Assembly (NCBI GenBank): GCA_023957475.1
Contig: JAMLHA010000018.1
Location: 1-54,806 of the forward strand
Length of the DNA: 54,806 nt
Direction: 5' to 3'
Source of the DNA: Crocinitomicaceae bacterium
GTDB taxonomy: Bacteria > Bacteroidota > Bacteroidia > Flavobacteriales_D > Crocinitomicaceae
Of the stretch, positions 15,483 to 25,607 are shown in pieces. The notes beneath the pieces were generated by a model. That model saw only the letters and a program-made list of their open reading frames with translations, searched no databases and was not told the origin of the DNA. Each line of letters opens with the position of its first letter. Position 1 is the first letter of the stretch. Both the position numbers and the translations under genes were made by a program.

Positions 15483-16505
15483 TTACATTTCAATTCTGGC
15501 TTTCGCTGTAATTGTTTGATCGGCAAATAGATTTTTTTCAAACATAAACTTCCCTGTTATTGCAATCATTGCAGCATTATCTGTACAGTATTCAAATTTG
15601 GGGATGTAGGTATTCCAATTTAATTTTTCAGCATTGTCCTCAATTGCTTTTCTCAATCCCTTGTTGGCACTCACACCACCAGCTATTGCTATTTCTTTGA
15701 TATTCAAATCGGTTGATGCTTTTACCAATTTTTTGAGTAAAATTTCAATGATGGTATGTTGAATAGATGCACACAAATCATCCAAATTTTCTTGAATGAA
15801 GTGAGGATTTGCCTTTTCTTGTTTCTGTAAAAAATATAAAATAGATGTTTTCAAGCCGCTGAAACTAAAATCGTAATTTTTCATCAATGGTTTATTGAAT
15901 TCAAATCGCAAAGGATTTCCATTTTGTGCATGTTTGTCAATTAACGGACCGCCCGGATAGGGAAAACCCAATAATTTTGCCGATTTATCAAAAGCTTCTC
16001 CAGCAGCATCATCAATTGTTGAACCAATGATTTCCATGTCTAAATAGTCTTTTACCAAAACAATTTGCGTATGTCCGCCAGAAACGGTTAAACAAAGAAA
16101 TGGAAATTTGGGTTTTGATTTTCCTTCATCGTCAATGAAATGTGCTAAAACATGTCCTTTCATGTGATTTACATTAATCATTGGGCAATTTAGTGCCAAT
16201 GAAAATGCTTTTGCAAAGGATGTTCCAACCAATAGAGACCCCATTAAACCTGGTCCATTGGTAAAAGCGATAGCATCAATTTCTTCTTTTTTTATTCCTG
16301 CTTTTTTTATTGCAGCATCAACAACAGGGATAATGTTTTGTTGGTGTGCTCTACTGGCCAATTCGGGAACTACACCACCATATTCTTCATGAATTTTTTG
16401 ACTTGCGATAATATTTGATAAAATGGCAGTATTTTTGATGATAGAAGCTGAAGTATCGTCACAAGATGATTCAATTCCTAAAATAATTGTTTCTTTTTGT
16501 TTCAA
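15483..16505 (-). CDS. tsaD: tRNA N6-adenosine threonylcarbamoyltransferase TsaD
   Basis: This enzyme transfers the threonylcarbamoyl group to A37 of tRNAs that read ANN codons, working with TsaB, TsaC and TsaE in the cytoplasm. The 340-residue length is standard. Signature pieces are GIESSCDDTSASI at the N-terminus, NHMKGHVLAH with two metal-binding histidines near 113, SGGHTQIVLV near 142 and IAGGVSANKGLR near 274. The gene is divergent from tamB with only 24 bp between the starts, so the two promoters overlap. A terminator follows its stop. Confidence 0.96.
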   Translation of the reverse strand: MKQKETIILGIESSCDDTSASIIKNTAILSNIIASQKIHEEYGGVVPELASRAHQQNIIPVVDAAIKKAGIKKEEIDAIAFTNGPGLMGSLLVGTSFAKAFSLALNCPMINVNHMKGHVLAHFIDDEGKSKPKFPFLCLTVSGGHTQIVLVKDYLDMEIIGSTIDDAAGEAFDKSAKLLGFPYPGGPLIDKHAQNGNPLRFEFNKPLMKNYDFSFSGLKTSILYFLQKQEKANPHFIQENLDDLCASIQHTIIEILLKKLVKASTDLNIKEIAIAGGVSANKGLRKAIEDNAEKLNWNTYIPKFEYCTDNAAMIAITGKFMFEKNLFADQTITAKARIEM

Positions 16506-16511
16506 GATGAT

Positions 16512-16519
16512 TAATTTTG
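16512..16519 (+). promoter_or_regulatory. Promoter -7 box for tamB-like gene
   Basis: TAATTTTG at 16512-16519 lies 10 bp before the ATG at 16530, so the transcript would be nearly leaderless. It sits in the 24-bp gap between tsaD and the tamB-like gene. Confidence 0.45.
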
Positions 16520-16529
16520 TACAAATAAT

Positions 16530-19500
16530 ATGACAAAAATACTGAAAATATTTGCACGGTCGCTACATGTTCTCATGGAGATTATTGTGTTGTTGTTAAT
16601 TGTCATAGTCTTTGCTCTCCGAACAAGTCCTGTACAAACGAAGTTAGCAGATTACGCCACAACCTTTCTTTCAAAAGAATTAAATACCAAAATTGCCATC
16701 GAAAAAATCGACATTGTTTTTTTCGATAAAATCGATTTAAAAGGCATTTTATTGATGAATGAGGGGCAAAGTGATACAATTGTTAGCGCAAAAAGTTTGT
16801 TGGTTCATTTGAATGGAATAGCATCATTTCAGAAACAATTGCATTTTAAATCGGTATTGTTGGAAGATGCTGTATGTAAAATTGATAGGCCAGTTGGAGC
16901 TGAATTTATTAACTTAAGATTTGTAATTGATTATTTTAGTAAAAATAAGAAAAAGAAAAGAGGGCATATTCCATTTACTTTTGACGAAGCACACTTAAAA
17001 AATATTCGCTTTCAGTTTGATAATTACAACATACCATACAGAAAGGATGGTGGAATGGATTATCAACATTTGTACATCAGTGAAATAGATTTAAAAGCAC
17101 ACGATATAAAAATTAGAAGCGGTGTTATTACGGGAATTGTTGATCAACTTTCTGCCAATGAAAAATGTGGGTTTCGATTGGATAATTTTACTGCCAATTA
17201 CCTCATTGTTTCAGATCATGGTGTTGAATTAAAAGATGTTGTTATTAAGACGCCTTATTCAGATATTCGAAGTGAGGACTACAAAATGGTGTACCAACGC
17301 TATCCTCAATTTAGAACATTTGTAGATAGTGTGGCTTTTGATGCCGTGTTAAATCCAAGTAAAACATCTTTTACAGACATTGCATTTTTTGCTCCACAGT
17401 TGAAGGGAATGAATCAAAAAGTGGAAGTTGAGGGGAAAGTAACAAAGTTTATTAAAAATTTAAAGGTAGAAGATTTTATTCTAAAAACGGGTGTAAAATC
17501 AAGATTGGAAGGGACAATCAATTTACCCGATTTTAGAGACCTGAAAAATGCTTTTTACCAAGAACGATTGGATTATGCGTACGTTGACTTAGCTGATTTA
17601 CAACAAATTAAATTACCCGAAAGAACAGGAAAACAGTATATTGCTTTGAATGAGAATGTGCAACGATTTGACCATTTTGAGGCAACCAACGTGCGTCTTG
17701 ATGGTATTTTTTCGCAATTTGTGTTAGCTGCAGATCAAGTTACCACTTCTATTGGATCTGTAAACATGGATAATGGAGTGATGTTTACACACAATCCAAT
17801 CAACAATTCTTTCTTTTTCTCACATTCAGAAATTAGTGAGTATGATGTAAAAGTAAATAAATTCAATCTTGGTAAGTTTTTAAATAAGCCTACGTTTGGA
17901 GAGGTGGATGGTTCTTTATTGCTAAGTGGAGAGGCTTTTTCTTTTACCGATATTCATTTTGATAAAATTGAAGGAAATGTAAATCGTTTTGATTTAGACG
18001 GATATGCCTACTCAAATATTTTGGTAAAAAATGCTTCTTTGGTAGATAAGGTATTGTATGCAGAAGTTGATGTGGAAGATAAAAATCTTCAATTGAATTA
18101 TGCAGGAACAATTGATTTGAACGGAGAGCCTAAAATGAATATGAATATTGATGTTCGTAAGGCTCTTTTAGGAAAATTGAACTATCGTTCAGATGAATCT
18201 TCCAATCTTATTGCGAATATCAATATCAATACAAATGGAGTGAACCCTAATACAATGAGTGGTTCTGGTGAAATAAATGAAATTTTGTATGTTGAAGGAA
18301 ATAAAATTATTCACATTCCTAATCTGAATTTTGACATTGAACGAGGCGCTACTTCTGATCATTTATCGATACGAAGTTCTTTGGTAAATGCCGATTTTGA
18401 CGGGAAAATGGATTTCAATGCAATGAACTATGTATTGAGGGATCAAATAGAGCAAATATTCCCTGGTGTTTTTTCAATTAAAAACACGAAAAAGAATCAT
18501 AAAGCAAGTGATTTCATTAATTCGGATGATTGTTTGACTTTTCACTTGAATTTAATTGACATCAATTCGATTTTAACGATTTTCCAACCACAGTTAAAAG
18601 TTGCTCGTGGTACAGTTATCGATGGTGACTACGATGTCAATAACCGCTATTTTAAGTTTGATTTAAATTCTTCTGAGATTGCTTACAATGATATTGTTGC
18701 AAAAGGCATTGTTTTAAATCAATTTGCAAATGAGAATACCATAACAGCTTCAGTAGATTTCAAATCGCTTAAATTGAACGACTCCATTGTCTTAGCGGAT
18801 TTTAATTTCACAAGCGCTGGAAATGGACAAAATTTAATCTCCAACTTGACTTGGAATCCAACAACTGAAAATGCATCAGATATACGTTGGAATACACAAA
18901 TATTATCGAAGAATAAATTTAATTTTTCATTTGAACCGTCTTATTTCTCTATTAATAAACAACATTGGGATATTTCTAAAGAAACAAACGTTCAGATTGA
19001 CTCTTCGTCGATTGTTGTGAAAGGATTGAAATTATCGAGTGGGGAGCAATACATTCTTGCTAATGGTAAAGTTTCAAAAAATGACAACGATAAGTTGAAG
19101 TTTGAATTGTATGAAATTGACCTCAAAAAATTGAGTTCAATGATTGGTCTCAATAAAACCCTTGAAGGAAAATTAAACGGTTGGGGTTCAATTTCTAATC
19201 CTTATGTCAATCTATTTTACATGGGAGATTTGAAAGTGCTTGGTTTAAAGGTAAATAACGAGGATGTGGGAGATGTTTATGTGCTTTCACAATGGGATAA
19301 GGAAAACAATGTGATTGATTTAGCTGGTGATTTATTGTTTAGAAAAATTCCAACCTTTCAATTTCATGGATCGTATGACATTAATAAGAAAACGGATAAT
19401 TTAGATTTTAAACTGTTGTTTAACAATACCGATATTTCTTTTGCAAATGCATTTTTAGAACCATTGGTGATTGGTGATATAAAAGGCCGTGTTAATGGTA

Positions 19501-21101
19501 CAATTGATGTAACAGGTTCTCTTTCTCGCCCTGAATTAAATGGTGAGGTGAAATTGGACGAAGGTTCTGTTAAAGTGGTGTTACTTGGAACAACCTATAA
19601 TTTAAATGGCGTTGTGAAAGCTGATAAAGATGGTTTCTATATTGACTACATTCCTGTCTCAGATATTGATGGAAATACAGGGTCATTAACTGGTTCAATC
19701 TACCACAATAATTATAAGGATTGGAACTTTGATGTATCAATAGATTTGGAAGAAGATTACTACAAAAGAGACCCGAATATGAGTTGGGTAAAACTTCCAC
19801 TAAACAGATTCTTAGTCATGGATACCGATGGTAAAAATGGCGATTTGTATTATGGGAAAGCGTATGCAACAGGTACAGTAGGTATTTTTGGTTACTTGAA
19901 AAACTTAGATATAAATGTGAATCTAAAATCACAACGAGGTACATGGGTGGATTTATCATTGTTTAGACAAACCGATGTGAAAGAAGACAATTTTATAGAG
20001 TTTGTATCCATTGACACAACTCAACAAGTAGTGGAAAAAAGAATTGATTTCTCAGGTGTTTCACTAAATCTAAATTTTGATGTGAATCCAGATGCACAGG
20101 TAAAAATGATTTTTAATGAACAAACAAATGACCAAATTACCGCCTTTGGAAATGGAAAAATAAACCTAAAAATGGATAACCTTGGACAATTGTCACTCGA
20201 TGGTTCTTATTCCACAGTTGAAGGAAGTAAATACAATTTTGTGCTTGGGCCAATTAAAGAAACATTTTACATTGCAGATGGAGGAACTATTACATGGACA
20301 GGAAACCCTTATGGAGCCACACTTGATTTGAATGCGATATACAAATTAAGAGCCAATTTAGGTGATTTATCACCAGAGTTGTTGGTGAGCGGCACTCAAG
20401 AGATTAACTGTTTAATCAATTTGTCTGAAGCATTGATGAAACCAGCTATTGAATTTGATATTAAAGCACCAAAAGCACCTGATACAGATCGGTCATTGTT
20501 GTCGCAGTTAACTTCGGACAAAGATGAATTGAGTCGTCAATTCTTTTCATTGTTATTGTGGAAAAAATTTCAGCCAACTAAAGGAAGTACACGTGCAAGT
20601 GGCGGAGCAGCATTGGATTTAGCAACCAATCAAATTAATTCTTTGCTTTCACAAGTTTCACAAGACTACAAGTTAAATGTTGACATGAATGCTGATGATC
20701 AAGGGAGAAGTGAATATGCTTTTGGTATTGAAAAAGGATTTTTGGATGATAAATTAGTCATTTCTGGACAATTTGGAGCACGCAATGAAACCAAAGGAAA
20801 TCAAACACAATCGTCATTCATTGGTGATATTGAATTGGAATATAAATTGAACAAAGAAGGAACATTTAGAATCAATGTTTTTAATGAATCAAATGATAAT
20901 AGAAACTTACAAATTAACAACGATAAAGGACCGTTTAAACAAGGTGTGGGTATCTATTACAAAGAAAACTTTAACTCAGTTAAGGACTTTAAATTGCTTC
21001 AAAAATTCTTTGATATCTTTAGAAAAAAAGAAAATAAACGCTATCCTATTCGCAGAAAAAAAGAACAAACCCCTGTTCCAAAAGATGAAGATGATGAATA
21101 A
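16530..21101 (+). CDS. TamB-like translocation and assembly module protein
   Basis: At 1523 residues this is a typical AsmA/TamB-family giant. There is one N-terminal membrane anchor (about 14-32). A very long repetitive beta-strand region follows that would form a lipid-conducting groove spanning the periplasm. The conserved TamB C-terminal domain lies at about 1310-1460 (LTSDKDELSRQFFSLLLW, then FLDDKLVISGQFG, then a C-terminal arginine/lysine-rich tail). In Proteobacteria TamB works with TamA in outer-membrane protein assembly and in phospholipid transport. In Bacteroidota a partner BamA-family protein is expected but is not in the window. The last residues are unusually acidic (EDDE). Confidence 0.9.
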   Translation: MTKILKIFARSLHVLMEIIVLLLIVIVFALRTSPVQTKLADYATTFLSKELNTKIAIEKIDIVFFDKIDLKGILLMNEGQSDTIVSAKSLLVHLNGIASFQKQLHFKSVLLEDAVCKIDRPVGAEFINLRFVIDYFSKNKKKKRGHIPFTFDEAHLKNIRFQFDNYNIPYRKDGGMDYQHLYISEIDLKAHDIKIRSGVITGIVDQLSANEKCGFRLDNFTANYLIVSDHGVELKDVVIKTPYSDIRSEDYKMVYQRYPQFRTFVDSVAFDAVLNPSKTSFTDIAFFAPQLKGMNQKVEVEGKVTKFIKNLKVEDFILKTGVKSRLEGTINLPDFRDLKNAFYQERLDYAYVDLADLQQIKLPERTGKQYIALNENVQRFDHFEATNVRLDGIFSQFVLAADQVTTSIGSVNMDNGVMFTHNPINNSFFFSHSEISEYDVKVNKFNLGKFLNKPTFGEVDGSLLLSGEAFSFTDIHFDKIEGNVNRFDLDGYAYSNILVKNASLVDKVLYAEVDVEDKNLQLNYAGTIDLNGEPKMNMNIDVRKALLGKLNYRSDESSNLIANININTNGVNPNTMSGSGEINEILYVEGNKIIHIPNLNFDIERGATSDHLSIRSSLVNADFDGKMDFNAMNYVLRDQIEQIFPGVFSIKNTKKNHKASDFINSDDCLTFHLNLIDINSILTIFQPQLKVARGTVIDGDYDVNNRYFKFDLNSSEIAYNDIVAKGIVLNQFANENTITASVDFKSLKLNDSIVLADFNFTSAGNGQNLISNLTWNPTTENASDIRWNTQILSKNKFNFSFEPSYFSINKQHWDISKETNVQIDSSSIVVKGLKLSSGEQYILANGKVSKNDNDKLKFELYEIDLKKLSSMIGLNKTLEGKLNGWGSISNPYVNLFYMGDLKVLGLKVNNEDVGDVYVLSQWDKENNVIDLAGDLLFRKIPTFQFHGSYDINKKTDNLDFKLLFNNTDISFANAFLEPLVIGDIKGRVNGTIDVTGSLSRPELNGEVKLDEGSVKVVLLGTTYNLNGVVKADKDGFYIDYIPVSDIDGNTGSLTGSIYHNNYKDWNFDVSIDLEEDYYKRDPNMSWVKLPLNRFLVMDTDGKNGDLYYGKAYATGTVGIFGYLKNLDINVNLKSQRGTWVDLSLFRQTDVKEDNFIEFVSIDTTQQVVEKRIDFSGVSLNLNFDVNPDAQVKMIFNEQTNDQITAFGNGKINLKMDNLGQLSLDGSYSTVEGSKYNFVLGPIKETFYIADGGTITWTGNPYGATLDLNAIYKLRANLGDLSPELLVSGTQEINCLINLSEALMKPAIEFDIKAPKAPDTDRSLLSQLTSDKDELSRQFFSLLLWKKFQPTKGSTRASGGAALDLATNQINSLLSQVSQDYKLNVDMNADDQGRSEYAFGIEKGFLDDKLVISGQFGARNETKGNQTQSSFIGDIELEYKLNKEGTFRINVFNESNDNRNLQINNDKGPFKQGVGIYYKENFNSVKDFKLLQKFFDIFRKKENKRYPIRRKKEQTPVPKDEDDE

Positions 21102-21182
21102 TTGAAAAAAGGCACGCTTTTTGAAATAGTTTTTTTAAAATGAGATTTAATTATTAAAAATCATTATTTTAGCAGTGCTATT

Positions 21183-22361
21183 ATGCGAAATATAAAGCCT
21201 ATATATGTTCTATTTATACTGATTTCATTCTTTTCTTTTACACAAAAAGATGAGGGTGATTACTCCGTGTGTGACGGTATGTTGAATATCTTTAGAACAC
21301 AAAAATTCGATATTCAATTTTTAGGAAATAAAGGTGCTTCTACCACTTTTTCAGAATACCCAGCATTGGAAAAAATAACATCAGGAAATCAAATTTGGTT
21401 TTCATTCATAGCTCCTGCTGATGGGTTGATTTCCTTAGATATTGAATCAAAAGATGCTAATTTATCATTGCTTGTTTTTGACACGTTGAACAGAGAAGAC
21501 GTTTGTCAACAAATTAAAACAGGAAATGCCGAAATTATCAGGATGCTAACACCAAAAGAAGGACATAAAATTGGTTTGAATTATAATGTGACTGATAATT
21601 ACATGTATCCAGTTGAAATATACAAAGGTCACCTTTTGTACTTTGTAATTATAGCCGATAATGATAAACGCATTAGTGCTTCATTGGATTTTAAATTTGA
21701 GATTGCAGATGAGAACTATACGGTAGAAACAAAAGAAATGGATTTTAAACGTGATAGAACGGCACCTACTTTCAAAATTAAAATTATAGATAAAGAAACG
21801 AAAGAACCATTGATTTCATCGCTTGTTTTGAAAGGTCCAAAACGTTACGAAGGTTATTATCGTGCTAGTGAAATAACATTTGATGCCATTAGATCTGGTA
21901 AACTTGAGTTTTATTGTGAACATGATGGTTATTTTCAAAATGATTCTGTTGGAATTTCGTTAACAGGTAGCGAAGATAAATTATTACTCATTGAAATGGA
22001 TCCTGTTCGTTCAGGAAAATCTGTGCAAATTGAAGAACTTGAATTTGAACCAGGAACCAGTCAGATATTGGAAATTTCTAAACCTAAATTGAGACGTTTG
22101 CGTGATTTCTTAGCGCTCAATTCATCGTTGAATTTCGAAATTCAAGGGCACGTGTATCAACCTGGGGAGGAAAATTCTTTGGCGGGACAAAAAATGTCGG
22201 AAGCGCGTGCAAAACGTGTGATGAAATATTTAGTAGATAACGGGATTGATAAAAAGCGCATGACTGCAGTAGGTTATGGAAATACACGACCGATTTATGT
22301 TTATCCTAAAAGTGCCAGTGAAGAACAAGCTAATCGACGGGTAGAAATTCTGATTAAGTAG
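21183..22361 (+). CDS. OmpA family protein
   Basis: The protein has 392 residues with an N-terminal signal peptide (cleavage near SFTQ, residue 21). A middle region of beta strands without recognised enzyme motifs includes a CarboxypepD-like segment around 195-260. The C-terminal OmpA domain lies at about 280-390 (LEFEPGTSQIL; GHVYQPGEEN; ARAKRVMKYLVDNGID; VGYGNTRPI; NRRVEILIK). The OmpA domain binds peptidoglycan and would tether an outer-membrane or periplasmic assembly to the wall. The gene follows the tamB-like gene by 81 bp. The stop at 22361 is followed by a T-rich stretch without a strong stem. Confidence 0.88.
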   Translation: MRNIKPIYVLFILISFFSFTQKDEGDYSVCDGMLNIFRTQKFDIQFLGNKGASTTFSEYPALEKITSGNQIWFSFIAPADGLISLDIESKDANLSLLVFDTLNREDVCQQIKTGNAEIIRMLTPKEGHKIGLNYNVTDNYMYPVEIYKGHLLYFVIIADNDKRISASLDFKFEIADENYTVETKEMDFKRDRTAPTFKIKIIDKETKEPLISSLVLKGPKRYEGYYRASEITFDAIRSGKLEFYCEHDGYFQNDSVGISLTGSEDKLLLIEMDPVRSGKSVQIEELEFEPGTSQILEISKPKLRRLRDFLALNSSLNFEIQGHVYQPGEENSLAGQKMSEARAKRVMKYLVDNGIDKKRMTAVGYGNTRPIYVYPKSASEEQANRRVEILIK

Positions 22362-22410
22362 ATTTTTTGATCGATTCTCTTTTTTGGTAATATCCTCTTG
22401 TTTTTTTCAT

Positions 22411-22418
22411 TACTTTTG
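22411..22418 (+). promoter_or_regulatory. Promoter -7 box for purM
   Basis: TACTTTTG matches TAnnTTTG and lies 20 bp before the purM ATG. A TTTTTG ends 24 bp upstream of the box, slightly far for a -33 element. Confidence 0.45.
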
Positions 22419-22438
22419 TAGTAAATTTAAAAGAAAAT

Positions 22439-23605
22439 ATGTCTGATAATCGCTATAATCTTAGAGGAGTTTCCGCAGGTAAAGAAGATGTGCATAATGC
22501 AATAAAAAATGTTGACAAAGGATTGTACCCAAAGGCGTTTTGTAAAATTGTTCCAGATTTTTTAGCAAACGATGACAATTATTGCGTCGTAATGCACGCC
22601 GATGGTGCTGGAACGAAGTCTTCTTTGGCGTATGCTTATTGGAAAGAAACAGGTGATTTATCTGTGTGGAAAGGAATTGCTCAAGATGCATTGATCATGA
22701 ATATCGATGATTTATTATGCGTGGGTGCAACAAACAATATTCTGCTTTCTTCAACCATTGGTAGAAACAAAAATTTAGTACCGGGCGAAGTTATTTCTGA
22801 AATCATTAATGGTACCGAAATATTGTTAGAAGAATTAAGAAATCAAGGCATTGGTATTCATTCTACAGGTGGAGAAACTGCCGATGTAGGTGATTTGGTG
22901 CGCACAATTATTGTTGACTCTACAGTTGTGTGTAGAATGAAACGCGAAGATGTGATTTCTAACCATACCATTCAACCTGGTGATGTTATTATTGGGTTGG
23001 CTTCTTTTGGTCAAGCTTCTTACGAAACAGAATACAATGGAGGAATGGGAAGTAATGGGTTGACTTCTGCACGTCACGATGTGTTTAATAAATCTGTTGC
23101 CGAAAAATATCCTGAAACTTACGATGCAGCAGTACCTTCAGAATTGGTTTATTCTGGTTCTTACAATTTGACAGACTGGCCTGGTGATTATCCGATTTCT
23201 GTAGGGAAATTAGTGCTTTCTCCAACAAGAACGTATGCACCAATTATCAGTAAAATAATGGAAAAATACCGTTCTCAAATTCATGGAATGGTGCATTGCT
23301 CTGGTGGTGCTCAAACAAAAGTGTTGCATTTCGTTGATAACGTACACATCATTAAAGATAATTTATTTGATACACCATTGTTGTTCAGAATCATTCAAGA
23401 AGAATCGGGTACTGATTGGCAAGAAATGTATAAAGTTTTCAATATGGGACACCGTATGGAAATTTATTGCTCACCCGAACATGCACAAGCAATTATTGAT
23501 ATTTCAAAATCATTTAATGTAGATGCACAAATTGTTGGTAGAGTGGAAGCTTCTGATACGAAAAAGTTAACCATCCAATCGCAACACGGAACGTTTAATT
23601 ATTGA
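22439..23605 (+). CDS. purM: Phosphoribosylformylglycinamidine cyclo-ligase (PurM)
   Basis: This enzyme makes aminoimidazole ribotide (AIR) from FGAM and ATP in purine synthesis. It shows the N-terminal nucleotide-binding loop MHADGAGTKSSLA near 53, the DDLLCVGA segment near 91 and GGETADVGDLVRT near 143; the C-terminal domain contains HCSGGAQTK. At 388 residues it is longer than the roughly 345-residue E. coli enzyme and belongs to the diverged Bacteroidota form. A promoter box precedes it, and yidD follows 18 bp downstream, so the two probably share a transcript. Confidence 0.92.
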   Translation: MSDNRYNLRGVSAGKEDVHNAIKNVDKGLYPKAFCKIVPDFLANDDNYCVVMHADGAGTKSSLAYAYWKETGDLSVWKGIAQDALIMNIDDLLCVGATNNILLSSTIGRNKNLVPGEVISEIINGTEILLEELRNQGIGIHSTGGETADVGDLVRTIIVDSTVVCRMKREDVISNHTIQPGDVIIGLASFGQASYETEYNGGMGSNGLTSARHDVFNKSVAEKYPETYDAAVPSELVYSGSYNLTDWPGDYPISVGKLVLSPTRTYAPIISKIMEKYRSQIHGMVHCSGGAQTKVLHFVDNVHIIKDNLFDTPLLFRIIQEESGTDWQEMYKVFNMGHRMEIYCSPEHAQAIIDISKSFNVDAQIVGRVEASDTKKLTIQSQHGTFNY

Positions 23606-23623
23606 GGTAAGAAACTTTGAATC

Positions 23624-23878
23624 ATGAAAATTTTTTCAAAAATTCTTAGTTTCCCTTTAATCGTTTTAGTGCGCATTTATCAATGGGTTATCAGCCCGTT
23701 AACACCTCAAAGTTGCCGGTATTCACCTACGTGTTCTGCTTATATGCTAGAAGCAATCAATGTTTGGGGACCTTTTAAAGGTACATGGTTGGGTATAAAA
23801 CGCTTTTCACGTTGCCATCCTTGGGGCGGACATGGACACGACCCTGTGCCTCAAAAAGAAGAAAAACCTAAAAATTGA
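23624..23878 (+). CDS. yidD: Membrane protein insertion efficiency factor YidD
   Basis: This small (84-residue) protein shows the full YidD signature. There is an amphipathic N-terminus ([11 protein letters not shown]), then [18 protein letters not shown] with paired cysteines, and [24 protein letters not shown]. YidD helps YidC insert membrane proteins. Its 3' end overlaps the convergent lipoprotein gene by 11 bp, so neither has a private terminator there. Confidence 0.93.
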   Translation: MKIFSKILSFPLIVLVRIYQWVISPLTPQSCRYSPTCSAYMLEAINVWGPFKGTWLGIKRFSRCHPWGGHGHDPVPQKEEKPKN

Positions 23879-24335
23879 TGAGTCGTTTCATTGCTTTGCA
23901 GTGTTGTTTGTCTTGATAAACTTCAAATGGAATAAAGTACCACGTTTTCCCCTTGTCTTCAGAAATAGCGATTGTTTTGTATAATTCTTCAGTCGATTTT
24001 TCGTTTTTTGTTGCCTCAATTTTCAGTTCACAATACACATGAATGTTGTTTCCATCTTTTGCACTTGAACGAATGATTGGATCGTAAAGTTGTTTGTTTT
24101 TATTGTCCTGCGTACAATCAATAGTTTGCAAGAAAATACTATCACCTTGCTCTTTTAATTCTCTAACGTATTGTGGATAAGTAAAACCGATAATACCAAC
24201 AAGCATACAATTGTTTTTTGCTTTTATATACTTGCCCAAATGTTGATTCAATGACGTTTCTTGCTCCGCATTTAAAGTGCAAGATACAAGCACTATTGCC
24301 AGTGCAAAAAATGGTAGAATGGATTTCATTTTCAT
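23868..24335 (-). CDS. Small lipoprotein of unknown function
   Basis: The start at 24335 is chosen because it gives a lipoprotein signal peptide: MKMKSIL, a hydrophobic core and a lipobox ending LVSC with Cys20. The longer reading from 24377 overlaps the rlmH start codon. From this start it has 155 residues. The mature part has no recognised domain; it contains an invariant-looking [10 protein letters not shown] segment and [13 protein letters not shown] near the C-terminus. The gene is divergent from rlmH and convergent with yidD. Confidence 0.7.
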   Translation of the reverse strand: MKMKSILPFFALAIVLVSCTLNAEQETSLNQHLGKYIKAKNNCMLVGIIGFTYPQYVRELKEQGDSIFLQTIDCTQDNKNKQLYDPIIRSSAKDGNNIHVYCELKIEATKNEKSTEELYKTIAISEDKGKTWYFIPFEVYQDKQHCKAMKRLINF

Positions 24336-24376
24336 CTTAGAACAAATGTAGCAAGAATTTTTGTTTCTTTGCAACA

Positions 24377-24850
24377 ATGAAAATTACATTTATTTGCATC
24401 GGTAAAACTAGTAAAAAGTTCTTGGAAGAAGGAGAGCAGGAATACCTAAATCGTTTGAAAAATTACACAAAAATTGAACGAATAGAACTGCCTGACCTGA
24501 AAAATGCACGTAAATTGACTTTAGAACAAATCAAAAAAGAAGAAGGAACTTTATTTTTGAGCAAAATACCTCCAGGAGACGAACTTATCTTGTTGGATGA
24601 ACGCGGAAAACACTATTCATCCATTGATTTTTCAAAGTTTATTGATAAAAAGAACATCAGTGGTATCAAAGGCGTTACTTTCTTGGTAGGAGGTGCTTAT
24701 GGTTTCTCCGATGAGGTTTATGCACGAGCAAATGGCAAAATTAGCCTTTCCACCATGACGTTTTCCCATCAAATGATCCGCATGATTTTCTTTGAACAAT
24801 TGTACCGCGCTTTCACGATTATAAAAGGTGAGCCTTATCACCATGAGTGA
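24377..24850 (+). CDS. rlmH: 23S rRNA pseudouridine(1915) N3-methyltransferase RlmH
   Basis: This SPOUT-fold enzyme methylates pseudouridine 1915 of helix 69 in 23S rRNA on the assembled 70S ribosome, using SAM. The 157-residue length is standard. The SAM-binding knot is visible: ELILLDERGKHYSS near 75 and VTFLVGGAYGFSDEVY near 100, plus FSHQMIRMIFFEQLYRA and the C-terminal YHHE. The ATG stands six bases after a TTTCTTTG box (24364-24371, one mismatch to TAnnTTTG), so a near-leaderless transcript is possible. Confidence 0.95.
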   Translation: MKITFICIGKTSKKFLEEGEQEYLNRLKNYTKIERIELPDLKNARKLTLEQIKKEEGTLFLSKIPPGDELILLDERGKHYSSIDFSKFIDKKNISGIKGVTFLVGGAYGFSDEVYARANGKISLSTMTFSHQMIRMIFFEQLYRAFTIIKGEPYHHE

Positions 24851-24929
24851 TGAGAAAAAATATTTCTCTATTCTTTTAAAACTTATTTTTTCTTAAATTC
24901 AACTAACAAATTATAACAAAACCTATTGA

Positions 24930-25535
24930 ATGAATTTAAGAACCCGAAAATCACCACGTGCACAGTGGTAGGGTTATAGCAATATTGCTGATTATCATAT
25001 TTCCATTTGTACAAATGAAATGCAATGCTTTTTTGGAAAGATTAAAAATGGAGAAATACAACTTTCTCCAGAGGGAGAAATTGCAGAAGCAATTTGGAAA
25101 ATGATTCCCGAAAAATTTCCCAATATTCAGATTTATGAATTTATTATTATGCCGAATCATTTGCATGGATTGATTGGATTTGGAATTCCAAATCCAAAAA
25201 ATGAGAGGGGCTCGATTAATTGTACGGTCGCGATTAATTGTACTGACGCGATTAATCGCGTCAGTACGGGAAAAGGAGAGGAGGGTGCGGAAATGGAAGA
25301 TGGATCAATCATATATGGAGGCGCCACAGGCGCTCATAATCCTATGAATCATTTTTCTCTTTCCACCATCATTCGATGGTTCAAAGGACGAAGCTCCTTT
25401 GAAATTAGGAAAATTAATCCAGATTTCAAATGGCATGGACGTTATCACGATTCAATTATCAAATCCTGGACGCAATTTGAAAACACAGTGAATTATATTC
25501 AAAATAATCCGTTGGAATGGGAGAGGGATAAATAG
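24930..25535 (+). pseudogene. RAYT / IS200-like (Y1) transposase with in-frame stop
   Basis: Reading from ATG 24930 gives a REP-associated tyrosine transposase start (RTRKSPRAQW), then a TAG at 24969-24971. The same frame then continues with DYHISICTNEMQCFFGKIKNGE to the end. The HUH motif is intact (MPNHLHGL), as are RYHDSII and the YIQNNPLEW region that carries the catalytic Tyr. The codon after QW is probably a mutated sense codon. Translation could restart at ATG 25020, giving 171 residues without the first strand, likely inactive. The middle contains an in-frame insertion of palindromic repeats (INCTVAINCTDAINRVST). The gene is alone, with no partner transposase ends seen. Confidence 0.75.
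25213..25267. repeat. 18-bp-periodic repeats ending in a perfect 28-bp palindrome
   Basis: CGATTAATTGTAC occurs at 25213-25225 and 25231-25243, and a third variant CGATTAATCGCGTCAGTAC at 25249-25267. The last part forms a perfect palindrome at 25240-25267 with arm GTACTGACGCGATT. It lies in frame inside the RAYT pseudogene. RAYT proteins act on REP-type palindromes, so this looks like a REP-like element; that link is inferred. Confidence 0.8.
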
Positions 25536-25607
25536 TATTTGAAATAAAATGAGGACTATAAATTTATATAGGACGATTAATCCTAATTTTATCTTGAATC
25601 TTTCTTT

